Below, one piece after another: positions 7,978 through 15,037 of a stretch of 18,152 bases of DNA (within the stretch, counting starts at the first letter, position 1; every line of letters begins with the position of its first letter). The DNA comes from JANXLS01 sp038227045 (GTDB lineage Bacteria; Planctomycetota; SZUA-567; H5-PLA8), in the NCBI GenBank assembly GCA_038227045.1, contig JBBRQD010000104.1, forward strand, positions 1 through 18,152, written 5' to 3'. The position numbers were made by a program, and so were the translations under genes. The notes under the pieces were generated by a model, which made no database searches, had not been told where the DNA came from, and worked only from the letters and a program-made list of their open reading frames with translations.

Positions 7978-8020
7978 ATTCGCGTCCATCCGCGTTTATC
8001 TGCGTTCATCAGCGTTAAAA
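7978..8020 (+). repeat. Phased intergenic repeat, copy C (four 10-bp units)
   Basis: Four consecutive units start at 7978, 7988, 7998 and 8008, exactly 10 bp apart. They share ATC/ATT, then GCGT, then a pyrimidine-rich end; the array closes with GTTAAAA. It fills most of the gap between the membrane protein gene and the short terpenoid-cyclase-fold gene, ending only a few bases from the latter's GAGGGAG ribosome binding site. Confidence 0.87.
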
Positions 8021-8039
8021 TGAAGCCGTCACAGTCAGT

Positions 8040-9029
8040 CTAGCGCTTTTTCTGATAGTACCGTGCGAGCCGTTCGCGCACGTCTCCAAATTGGGACTCC
8101 GATGCCGCCCATGCTTTATCGACGTTTTCAAAGGACTTGTAATCGGCCGGTTTGACCGGGAACGCCCGTGCGGATTTTTCCTCCCCATTCGCGCTTTTCA
8201 CGATTGAACCGTCCGCTTTCGCGGTGGCATCCGGCGGCGCGGCGTCCTTGCGCAACGTGTCCAGCAACTGCCGGACATCCGGAGTCAATTCGCTCTCCGG
8301 CAATCCGCCAATCGCGTCATTCAATTCCTTGAGCGCCTCGCTTTTCCTGGCCGCGGATAGCTCTGGATCGGTGGCAATCAATTCCAATTTATGCAGTTCA
8401 GCCGGTGCCAGCACCTGCACCCGCGGCGTCTCGCGCAACGTGGCCGAAGTGTCTTTGCCTCCGCCACCGCCCGGTCCCACGGTTAATCCCAATCCAGCCG
8501 AGCGTTCAAACGTCTTCACGCTCCGCAAGTCGCTCGCCGGCATTAAAATAGCGCTCAGCAACAAGATCATCGCAAGCCAAATCGCCCGGCTCCATGCCGG
8601 CCAGTGAAGCGGCAAGTGTGTTTTCAATCGAATCGAATCCGCCGCACGCAAGGCCGATTCGCGTTGCGCCGCGCGAAATCCGCGCTGCATGTCGTCCAAT
8701 TTCGCTTCGTCAAGGCCGCGCAAATGCAGCCACGTCACCAGGTGTTCGGAAATCGCCGCGCGCCGATCCAGCACGGATGCCGCAGTCACCAGCGCGGGGC
8801 GCGACATCAAAAAGACGGCAATCCCGGCGCAGGCCATCATTGCAAAAGGCAATGCGGCCAGAACAGTTGTCCCAACAAACTCCCGTCCGCTCCAGCGCAT
8901 CCAACTTACAGCCAGTGCGGCGCACAGCAGCGACGAGCCGAGCACAGCCAACGCGGCAATCAACGCGCGCGATGCGCGCATCCGCAAGACCGCCCGCTGC
9001 AAAAGTCCATGTACGTCGCTTTCGGTCAT
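8040..9029 (-). CDS. Three-helix membrane protein of unknown function
   Basis: This is a 329-residue protein if it starts at MTESDVHGLLQRAV (ATG 9029), preceded by GGCGGTG about 10 bases upstream. The frame stays open upstream to a GTG at 9179, but that extension uses codons rare in the neighbours (CTA, TTA, ATA, AGG), so I treat it as noncoding. Three membrane segments are evident: about residues 20-42, 52-75 and 155-176. Between the second and third is a soluble loop with VLDRRAAISEHLVTWLHLRG; similar 'LDRR...' segments occur in membrane proteins of PVC MoxR/DUF58 gene clusters, but no MoxR or DUF58 gene is in the window. After the third helix come a Gly-rich linker (GPGGGGGKD) and a charged helical tail ending in ARYYQKKR. 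It follows the secreted 378-residue protein gene in the same direction. Confidence 0.75.
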   Translation of the reverse strand: MTESDVHGLLQRAVLRMRASRALIAALAVLGSSLLCAALAVSWMRWSGREFVGTTVLAALPFAMMACAGIAVFLMSRPALVTAASVLDRRAAISEHLVTWLHLRGLDEAKLDDMQRGFRAAQRESALRAADSIRLKTHLPLHWPAWSRAIWLAMILLLSAILMPASDLRSVKTFERSAGLGLTVGPGGGGGKDTSATLRETPRVQVLAPAELHKLELIATDPELSAARKSEALKELNDAIGGLPESELTPDVRQLLDTLRKDAAPPDATAKADGSIVKSANGEEKSARAFPVKPADYKSFENVDKAWAASESQFGDVRERLARYYQKKR

Positions 9030-9156
9030 AAAGTTTTGACACCGCCTCTTGGTAAATATGAGGGGCAAAGACAATGCCATTAATAGAAAAATGGACGCCA
9101 TGGCAAGCATCCATTTTTTATCCTCAAATTTTGATGCGCAAGTGTACAGCGCGTGT

Positions 9157-10293
9157 TCATTCCACTGAAATGTTGCCACCTTCGACTTTCAGCTTCGGCT
9201 CAACGCCTGCCTTAACCGGAATGGGTTTCACGGTGATTTTCACGCCGGGCGCGCTGAAATCGAAATTGTACAACGCCGCGTCGCCCTTCGCGTGGACTGC
9301 GAGCAACGCGACTTTCTTCGGCGCGGGCTGCGCGACTTGAGCCGTGGTTCCGGTTTTCACGGTACAGACGCTCGTCCATTCCCAGACGTCGATGCCGCGC
9401 ACTTTATTGCGCTGCAAGGCATGGATTTCGTCAAAATTCGCGTCGGCCTTGACTTGGTACAGCATGTAGTCGAAATCCGGATAGCCGCGTTCGTACAGAT
9501 CCAATTCGCTCTTTAAATCCGCGAGCTTTTGGTTCACCAATTTGAACGGCAGCACGCGAAATTTCTCTTCGTTGGACGTCGCATAACCGCCGGGGTATTT
9601 CTGAATCAGCCTGTCGATTTTGGTGGCGTCGAACGGAGATGGAGACTTTTTGTCCGGAATACTTTTCATGACCGCGCGGATGGAATACATTCCCGGGCTG
9701 CGGATGAGGTAAAACTTGCCAACATGCAGTTTGTACGGAGGCGACGCCTCTCCGGCCGGAACGTAGTGGTTAGGCGTGGCATCCAGAGCCGTGGCCTGGT
9801 CGGGGAGGTTGTCGCGCTGAATGATCGTGGGCGGTGTGCCTTCGGGCACGGCTTCGCCTTCGTCAGGGAGTTTGACTATGATGAATTCAATTGTATCGGC
9901 GGGTCCAAGCTGCGGCTCGACAAAGGCATAGCCGACACTGTTGACGTTGATTGGCGCGACCTCGAGTTCGCGCTTCTCCGTCTTTTTCGCCAGCAATTCC
10001 TTCTGCTGCTCGACGGTCATCTTTCTCAGCGCACCGAGTTCCTCGGCCGTCAAGCGAGTGACGTCGTCGAACGGAATTTTTTCCTTCACGAGATTTTCTT
10101 TGGTCGATTTATTGACGAGTGTAATCTCGGCATTCAAATCGGCGACAGGATCGGACCCGCCACGCAGAAACGTGTCTTTAGGCAGCGCCAGCTTCAATTC
10201 GATCAACGAATCGAGATCGATATCCGCGGCGCATACGTTCAACACCACCGAAAAGAACAGACCCGACACAGCCACCCAACGCGTTTTGAACAT
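9157..10293 (-). CDS. Secreted protein of unknown family, first gene of the five-gene cluster
   Basis: The predicted protein has 378 residues. The ATG at 10293 has AAGGGTGG upstream, and a signal peptide follows (MFKTRWVAVSGLFFSVVLNVCA, cut near residue 22). The mature chain starts with a beta-rich part (IDLDSLIELKLALP), then a Lys/Glu-rich helical segment around residues 75-110 (LTAEELGALRKMTVEQQKE) and further beta-rich stretches (YKLHVGKFYLIRSPGMYSIR). The C-terminal part has a beta-sandwich feel, ending in LKVEGGNISVE. No known catalytic motif or transmembrane helix follows the signal peptide. A sigma70-type promoter lies 36 bp upstream, so this gene probably opens the transcript. I do not recognise the family. 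Confidence 0.8.
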   Translation of the reverse strand: MFKTRWVAVSGLFFSVVLNVCAADIDLDSLIELKLALPKDTFLRGGSDPVADLNAEITLVNKSTKENLVKEKIPFDDVTRLTAEELGALRKMTVEQQKELLAKKTEKRELEVAPINVNSVGYAFVEPQLGPADTIEFIIVKLPDEGEAVPEGTPPTIIQRDNLPDQATALDATPNHYVPAGEASPPYKLHVGKFYLIRSPGMYSIRAVMKSIPDKKSPSPFDATKIDRLIQKYPGGYATSNEEKFRVLPFKLVNQKLADLKSELDLYERGYPDFDYMLYQVKADANFDEIHALQRNKVRGIDVWEWTSVCTVKTGTTAQVAQPAPKKVALLAVHAKGDAALYNFDFSAPGVKITVKPIPVKAGVEPKLKVEGGNISVE

Positions 10294-10328
10294 GCGCCAC
10301 CCTTATATTAGCCCGGTTAAGAACGCTA

Positions 10329-10357
10329 TTCATATCGCCAGCGCGGATTTTCGTCAA
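10329..10357 (-). promoter_or_regulatory. Sigma70-type promoter for the five-gene envelope cluster
   Basis: On the minus strand, TTGACG (10352-10357) and TATGAA (10329-10334) are separated by 17 bp. They lie 36 bp before the ATG of the secreted 378-residue protein gene, just beyond the terminator of the preceding transcript. Promoter and terminator positions agree with a transcript boundary here. Confidence 0.55.
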
Positions 10358-10363
10358 TACGTT

Positions 10364-10400
10364 AAAAACAGACAAGGAGACAGTACCTTCTCCTTGTCTG
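10364..10400 (-). terminator. Rho-independent terminator of the PA14 gene
   Basis: CAGACAAGGAGA (10369-10380) and TCTCCTTGTCTG (10389-10400) form a perfect 12-bp stem with an 8-base loop. On the minus strand the stem is followed by TTTTT. It begins 16 bp after the stop of the first PA14 gene, the right place and orientation to end its transcript. Confidence 0.9.
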
Positions 10401-10416
10401 CTGTCCGGTCTTCCGT

Positions 10417-10956
10417 TTACTTCTCCGCGTCCGCCTTATGCCAGAATGCTTTTTCGGGAATAATTTCTTCGGCGACGCCTTCCGTGGACCAGCCGAGTTT
10501 GCAACCCGCGCCGCCTTCGTTCTGGAAAAACTCTACCTTCAATTCGTGTGCGCCGGCGGTCAGTTCGACTTCACCTTCCTTCTTGTCCATCGCATGCAGG
10601 CCCGGATTGTCGACCGCTTGCTTGGCGTCGATGAAAAGCCGGGAACCGTCGTCCGATTCCAAATAAAACTTGTACTTCCCCGCTTTCTCAATTTTGATCG
10701 ACCCCGTCCAGCGGACATAAAAATGCTGGCCCAGGTTCGTGCCGTTGAAATTCGCGTCGGTGCTATCGATATTGATCTGTTTGTCTACCTTTTTGACGGT
10801 GGCCTTCTTGTCCGCAGCGATCGTTGGGAAATCTTCCACCGCGCCGCCCATGTCAAAATACTCGCCGATCAATCCCGGCTTCACATCGTCTTCCGCACGG
10901 ATCGCACCCGCCGCCAAAAACGCCAGAACCGCCATCGCGCCAAGCCATTTTTTCAT
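10417..10956 (-). CDS. Small secreted PA14-domain protein (copy 1)
   Basis: The predicted protein has 179 residues. The start at 10956 (MKKWLGAMAVLAFLAAGAIRA) is preferred to the longer frame because CAGGAG lies about 10 bases upstream and a signal peptide follows at once. The mature protein is nearly all one PA14 domain: GLIGEYFD, then FYVRWTGSIKIEKAGKYKFY, then the ESDDGSRLFID signature (residues 100-110), LKVEFFQNEGGAGCKLGW, and a C-terminal FWHKADAEK. PA14 domains bind glycans or serve as accessory modules, and the Asp-Asp-Gly loop often ligates calcium. No catalytic domain is attached. About half of its residues match the adjacent copy with no gaps, so the two are tandem duplicates. It ends at a strong terminator. 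Confidence 0.93.
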   Translation of the reverse strand: MKKWLGAMAVLAFLAAGAIRAEDDVKPGLIGEYFDMGGAVEDFPTIAADKKATVKKVDKQINIDSTDANFNGTNLGQHFYVRWTGSIKIEKAGKYKFYLESDDGSRLFIDAKQAVDNPGLHAMDKKEGEVELTAGAHELKVEFFQNEGGAGCKLGWSTEGVAEEIIPEKAFWHKADAEK

Positions 10957-11078
10957 ACGCCACGTCTCCTGTAAAAAGTGAGCGCCGCTCGCGCTGGAAT
11001 CACGGGAAACCCGCCGAGACGGCCATCCTGAACGCCCTGTGATGACACAGTATGACGCGCACGGCGGCTTCTTGCGAC

Positions 11079-11104
11079 AAAAAAAACAAGAATTGCAATT
11101 TCTT
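11079..11104 (-). terminator. Weak candidate terminator after the second PA14 gene
   Basis: On the minus strand, AAGAA and TTCTT surround a 7-base loop, then G and eight T. The stem is only 5 A/T-rich bp, so it would be weak, but the T tract and position (about 54 bp after the stop) fit. If it works, the two PA14 genes are separately expressed. Confidence 0.35.
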
Positions 11105-11157
11105 AATAACAACATCGGTGTATACGCAAAATCCACCATAATGTGCATGTCGGCACT

Positions 11158-11691
11158 TCATTCCGCGTCCGCTTTGTGAAAGAGATTGTTTTCGTTCATT
11201 ATTTCTTCGCCTTTGCCAGGTTGACTCCAAAAAAACTTGCAGCCCATTCCGCCGTCGCCCTGGAAATACTCCAATTTTACATCGTGCTGCCCGGGCGCGA
11301 GTTCGATTTCGCCCGCGACTTTTGTCATGCCGTGCGTGCCAGGATTGTTCACCACGAGTTTGCCGTCGATGGACAGGCGCGAGCCGTCGTCGGATTCGAC
11401 GAAGAATTTGTATTTCCCGGCCTTGTCTATCTTCACCGAGCCCGTCCATACGGCGTAGAAATTGGTATTGAGGTTCGTGTTGTTGAAATTCTCAGTGCAG
11501 TTTTCCACATTGATCTGCTTATCCACTCGCCGGATCGAGGGTTTCTTGCCGGCGGGAAGCGCTGGAAAATCCGCGATGGCGGCGTCGAATTCATAATATT
11601 CGGCCATCAATCCCGGCTTGACTTCGTCCGACGCGCGAACGCAACCAAGCGCCGCCGCTGTCAAAACCGCGGAAATATAAAAGGTCTTCAT
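11158..11691 (-). CDS. Small secreted PA14-domain protein (copy 2)
   Basis: The predicted protein has 177 residues starting at ATG 11691, with GGAG about 10 bases upstream and a signal peptide (MKTFYISAVLTAAALGCVRA). The mature part is a single PA14 domain with the same landmarks as copy 1: GLMAEYYEF, FYAVWTGSVKIDKAGKYKFF, ESDDGSRLSID, and the end LFHKADAE. Both copies share VDKQIN, NPG and GCK in the same register. The core Asp-Asp-Gly-Ser-Arg loop is intact, so both are probably functional glycan- or surface-binding proteins. The gene follows galE by 21 bp and may share its transcript. Confidence 0.93.
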   Translation of the reverse strand: MKTFYISAVLTAAALGCVRASDEVKPGLMAEYYEFDAAIADFPALPAGKKPSIRRVDKQINVENCTENFNNTNLNTNFYAVWTGSVKIDKAGKYKFFVESDDGSRLSIDGKLVVNNPGTHGMTKVAGEIELAPGQHDVKLEYFQGDGGMGCKFFWSQPGKGEEIMNENNLFHKADAE

Positions 11692-11712
11692 CCTGCATCA
11701 TCTCCAATCCGG

Positions 11713-12690
11713 TTATCCACGATTTCGTCCAGCGTGCCATTTCCACGCGTGCTCCACAATCGTCCGAATGTCCGGATAGCGGGGTTCCCATTTCAAAACT
11801 TCGCGCGCCTTCCGTGGGTCCGCGACCAATTCCACCGGATCGCCCGGGCGTCTCGGAGCCTCTTTAATGGGAACGATTCGCCCGCTGACCGCTTCGACCG
11901 CCGCGATGACTTCGCGCACGGAGTTGCCTTTTCCGGTGCCGAGGTTCAACGCCAAGTTGCCGCCGCCATTTTTTAGATGCGCCAGCGCGCGGGCGTGCGC
12001 GCCGGCCAGATCGTTGACGTGAATGTAATCGCGAATCGCCGTCCCATCGGGCGTCGGATAATCCGTACCGAAAAGGCTGATGTGTGGCCGCTTGCCCAAA
12101 GCCGCTTCAATAACGAGCGGAATCAAATGTGTTTCGGGCGTGTGGTCTTCGCCAATCTCGCCATCCGGATCGGCGCCAGCCGCGTTGAAATACCGCAATG
12201 CCGCGTACCGGATGCCATACGCCCCGGCGTACCAATGCAAAATGCGCTCGACGAAAAACTTCGATTCGCCGTACGGATTGACCGGGTGCTGCGGATGCGT
12301 CTCGTCGATCGGCACTCGCAGCGGATCGCCGTATGTCGCGCACGTGGACGAAAACACAATTTCTTTTACGCCGGCATCGACCATCGCATCCAGCAGATTC
12401 AAGGTGTTGGCTGTGTTGTTGCGAAAATATTTGCGCGGATTCGTCATCGACTCGCCAACGCACGCATTCGCGGCAAAATGGACAACGGCCTCGATTTTGT
12501 GCCGCTTAAACACACCGCTTACGAATTCCGCATCTGCGAGTTCGCCCCGCTCAAGCGGTCCCCACTTGGCGGCGTATGCATGGCCGGCGCTGAGGTTGTC
12601 CAACACGACCGGCTGGTGGCCGGCTTTCGACATGAATTTCGCGGCATGGCTGCCGATGTAGCCGGCACCGCCGGTAATGAGCACAATCAT
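11713..12690 (-). CDS. galE: UDP-glucose 4-epimerase
   Basis: GalE interconverts UDP-glucose and UDP-galactose with bound NAD+, in galactose use and cell-surface glycan synthesis. The predicted protein has 325 residues, close to the family norm. The start MIVLITGG at 12690 is chosen over an in-frame ATG five codons upstream because GAGG lies 9 bases before it. The NAD-binding motif GGAGYIGSH covers residues 7-15. S115, Y140 and K144 (FSSTCATYGD and YGESK) align with the Ser/Tyr/Lys triad of the family. DNLSAGH (31-37) and the ALRYFNAAGADPDG substrate region are intact. It is followed at 21 bp by a PA14 gene, so both may feed envelope glycan structure. It is preceded by the large palindrome. 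Confidence 0.96.
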   Translation of the reverse strand: MIVLITGGAGYIGSHAAKFMSKAGHQPVVLDNLSAGHAYAAKWGPLERGELADAEFVSGVFKRHKIEAVVHFAANACVGESMTNPRKYFRNNTANTLNLLDAMVDAGVKEIVFSSTCATYGDPLRVPIDETHPQHPVNPYGESKFFVERILHWYAGAYGIRYAALRYFNAAGADPDGEIGEDHTPETHLIPLVIEAALGKRPHISLFGTDYPTPDGTAIRDYIHVNDLAGAHARALAHLKNGGGNLALNLGTGKGNSVREVIAAVEAVSGRIVPIKEAPRRPGDPVELVADPRKAREVLKWEPRYPDIRTIVEHAWKWHAGRNRG

Positions 12691-12713
12691 GGAATCAAAC
12701 CTCAAATTGAACG

Positions 12714-12771
12714 GTTCGTAGTTCCGCCTTCAGGCGGTCTTTGGGAGCCGCCTGAAGGCGGAACTACGAAC
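12714..12771. repeat. Perfect 58-bp inverted repeat (REP- or MITE-like palindrome)
   Basis: Arms at 12714-12737 and 12748-12771 are exact reverse complements over 24 bp, with a 10-base loop. Each arm also holds its own small hairpin, CCGCC-TTCA-GGCGG (12724-12737 and its mirror). It lies between the galE start and the end of the DUF711 gene. No T tract follows on either side, so it is not a standard intrinsic terminator. TCAAAT occurs on both flanks (12702-12707, 12775-12780), but at unequal distances from the arms. It resembles an interspersed palindromic element. Confidence 0.9.
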
Positions 12772-12809
12772 TTATCAAATAGCAATGCCGAACTACTATG
12801 TATCTTACC

Positions 12810-14018
12810 CTAAAATGAAAAACCGATCTTCTCCGTTCCAAACAATCCCGGCGCGTGGCCGCTGAGCGGCAGCGCATTTCCGTTGACCAGATAGGGAAAG
12901 TCGAACGCGGTTTTTTCGCCTGCTTTCAAATCAATGATCGGCATCAGCCGCGCTGTCAGGGGCTTCTTCAAAACGGACGCGAGCGTCGCGACGTCGCCGA
13001 GGAGCGCTGCAATGGCATCGGCTGAGACGTCTCCGGCAAGCGGTACCGTATCCAATCCGCTTCCGCACACGGCGCTATACAAAAGCAGTTTCTGCAGTTC
13101 CTGAACATGCATCGTCCGCTGAGCCAGAACGGCATCTTCGAGCAGAGGCAGAAATACGCCGGAGAAACCCACATGCCGAATCCGCGCGCCGCGAATTCCG
13201 CGCGTCAGAGCCGCGACGGCAGTCAACGTGCCCCACTCGCCGAACGGTGCGCCGGACAACTTTTCCAAAGCCGCGCCGATGGAACACGCCGCATCGGGAT
13301 GCGGCGCGAGCGACCAATCGCAACCCTGAAACCGAATTCCACATTCGACTTGAACTCCGTCCAGCGCTGCGCAGATGCGGCGATCGTGCAACTCAATTTC
13401 GCGCGAAAGCCCTTCGATGACGCCCGGAAATGTCTGGTGTTCCGCCACCGCTTTCAATGCGACATCCGCGCATTCGATGGCGAGCGCGCACGAAAATTCT
13501 CCAGCAGCCGCGTACGCCGCCGGAAAAAAAGGAATGCCCGGCGAACAATGGGCGAGCGCCGCGAAGCGCAGATTTCCAAATCCGTTTGCGGTCGATGCGG
13601 CAATGGCTTTGACCGCATCCGCGATCGGACGCAGCGCCCAACTATTGACATTCTGGGCTGTATCCGCAGCCGGCGCGCTGCAAAAAACCGCTTTCGTTTG
13701 CGCGATTAATTCCGGCACCTTTTTGAGCTCTTCAATCTGCGCGAATTCAGCCGCCACCGGCCCAAACGACACATAATCGATTCCGGCGTCGTTCGCCATC
13801 AATTCAATGGCCTGAGCGACTCCAATAGTTTGGGCCGTGCCTAGGCCGACCGTCCACGTATGGGCTGGAGCCAGCGCGAGCCGCATGGTCTGGACTTCAA
13901 GGCCGGCTGCTTGCAACCGCTTGCGCACGACGGACGCCGCCCTGCCCGCGCGCGCAATTTCGTCTCTATCGCGCGCGTCCGGCCTTCCGTTAAAAATGGT
14001 GACGGATCGAATTTTCAC
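12810..14018 (-). CDS. DUF711/UPF0210 family protein of unknown function
   Basis: The predicted protein has 402 residues with a GTG start at 14018; GGGAG lies 9 bases upstream. It carries the order of motifs I know from DUF711 (UPF0210) proteins: IDYVSFGPV (80-88), VFCSAPA (111-117), FQGCDWSLAPHPDAACSIGA (230-249), EWGTLTAVAALT (261-272), HVGFSGVFLPLLED (282-295), AVCGSGLDTVPLAGD (316-330). Members are mostly cytosolic and of unknown biochemical role; some crystal structures exist but no agreed function. There is no signal peptide or membrane segment. It is divergent from the amidohydrolase gene with 84 bp between them, which suggests linked regulation or pathway but does not prove it. Confidence 0.88.
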   Translation of the reverse strand: MKIRSVTIFNGRPDARDRDEIARAGRAASVVRKRLQAAGLEVQTMRLALAPAHTWTVGLGTAQTIGVAQAIELMANDAGIDYVSFGPVAAEFAQIEELKKVPELIAQTKAVFCSAPAADTAQNVNSWALRPIADAVKAIAASTANGFGNLRFAALAHCSPGIPFFPAAYAAAGEFSCALAIECADVALKAVAEHQTFPGVIEGLSREIELHDRRICAALDGVQVECGIRFQGCDWSLAPHPDAACSIGAALEKLSGAPFGEWGTLTAVAALTRGIRGARIRHVGFSGVFLPLLEDAVLAQRTMHVQELQKLLLYSAVCGSGLDTVPLAGDVSADAIAALLGDVATLASVLKKPLTARLMPIIDLKAGEKTAFDFPYLVNGNALPLSGHAPGLFGTEKIGFSF

Positions 14019-14102
14019 TTTTCTGGCTCCCGGTAGGGTACATTATTGGTAGCGCGAGACGCGAAATCCACAGCCCGTTCCCCACCCCGACAAGGAGGCT
14101 GT

Positions 14103-14993
14103 ATGTTAATCGACGGACACGTTCATATCTTTTCAAGCCGATTTTACCAGTTCTGGGCCGAACAGGCTAAAATTACTCTTCAGCGCACTGCGGAACTTAC
14201 CGGCGCCGAAATTCCTCAAACCGACGATTCGCTCCCGCTGTGCGAGCGCTGGATCGCCGAATTCGACAAGTACGGCGTCGATCGCGCCGTGTTGATTTCC
14301 AGCGTGCTGGGCGACGGCGGCATGCTGGGAAAACTAGTGGCGAAACATCCCGACCGCGTGAGCGGATTCTTTTTTCTCAATCCAACGCTGCAAGACGCCA
14401 TGGTGCGCGTCCGCCGCGGTCTCGACGAAGCCAAACTGCGCGGCGCGTGTTTATTTCCCGCGATGCACCATTATTATCCCGACGACGAGCGGCTGCACCC
14501 GATCTTTTCGCTGCTGGACCGTGCGGGCGCCGTGGCCTTCGTGCACATGGGAATGCTGAAAATTCCAATCCAGGAAAAGCTCGGCCTGCCGCCAACCGTC
14601 GATTTAAAATATTCGAACCCGGTTCAACTGCACTCGGTCTGCAACCAGTTTCCCACTATGAAATTCATCATTCCCCATTTCGGAGCGGGCTATTTCCACG
14701 AGACGCTGATGCTCGGTTCCCAGGCCAGGAACGTGTACGTGGACACGGCCAGTTCCAACAGTTGGATCGGACTCGTTCCGGGCCTGACCTTGGAAACCGT
14801 CTTCGAGCGCGCCCTGCACGTCTTCGGCCCGGATCGCATTGTGTTCGGAACGGATTCAAGCTCGTTCCCGCGCGGCTGGCGCAACGATAATTACCTGCGC
14901 CAACGCGCCGCACTGGACAAGATCGGCGCGTCGAAAAGCGACCAGGACAAAATCTTCGGCGGAAATATGGCGGTGATTCTGAATCTGAAATGA
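14103..14993 (+). CDS. Amidohydrolase family (metal-dependent TIM-barrel hydrolase, amidohydrolase_2 type)
   Basis: The predicted protein has 296 residues from ATG 14103, fixed by AAGGAGG just upstream; the longer frame from a TTG at 14046 is unlikely. The barrel metal ligands are visible: H6 and H8 in DGHVHIF, H148 in FVHMG, H192 in PHFG, and D251 in FGTDSSSFPRGW. A typical tail follows, IFGGNMAVILNLK. This pattern belongs to the PF04909 amidohydrolases, which hydrolyse C-N or C-C/C-O bonds in metabolites such as aminocarboxymuconate or lactones; the substrate is not readable from the sequence. It is cytosolic, with no signal peptide. Its stop converges on the acyl-CoA ligase gene with 44 bp between them. 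The DUF711 gene is divergent from it. Confidence 0.9.
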   Translation: MLIDGHVHIFSSRFYQFWAEQAKITLQRTAELTGAEIPQTDDSLPLCERWIAEFDKYGVDRAVLISSVLGDGGMLGKLVAKHPDRVSGFFFLNPTLQDAMVRVRRGLDEAKLRGACLFPAMHHYYPDDERLHPIFSLLDRAGAVAFVHMGMLKIPIQEKLGLPPTVDLKYSNPVQLHSVCNQFPTMKFIIPHFGAGYFHETLMLGSQARNVYVDTASSNSWIGLVPGLTLETVFERALHVFGPDRIVFGTDSSSFPRGWRNDNYLRQRAALDKIGASKSDQDKIFGGNMAVILNLK

Positions 14994-15037
14994 GTTCAGG
15001 CACTCAATTAAACGCTGAATTTCAAAAATCCCCGCGC

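Noticed and set aside
7214..8020. CRISPR array
   Set aside because: The 10-bp units are contiguous with no spacers, and there are no cas genes in the window.
8710..9114. 134-residue frame starting after GAGGATAAAA
   Set aside because: It has a tempting ribosome site but overlaps the membrane protein gene in another frame and its composition (Arg/Cys-rich) is that of a shifted frame.
9529..10311. 260-residue plus-strand frame
   Set aside because: It is antisense to the secreted 378-residue protein, which has SD, promoter and signal peptide.
15005..15021. Another copy of the phased repeat (AATTAAACGCTGAATT)
   Set aside because: Only a single short partial match; no second unit follows at 10 bp.
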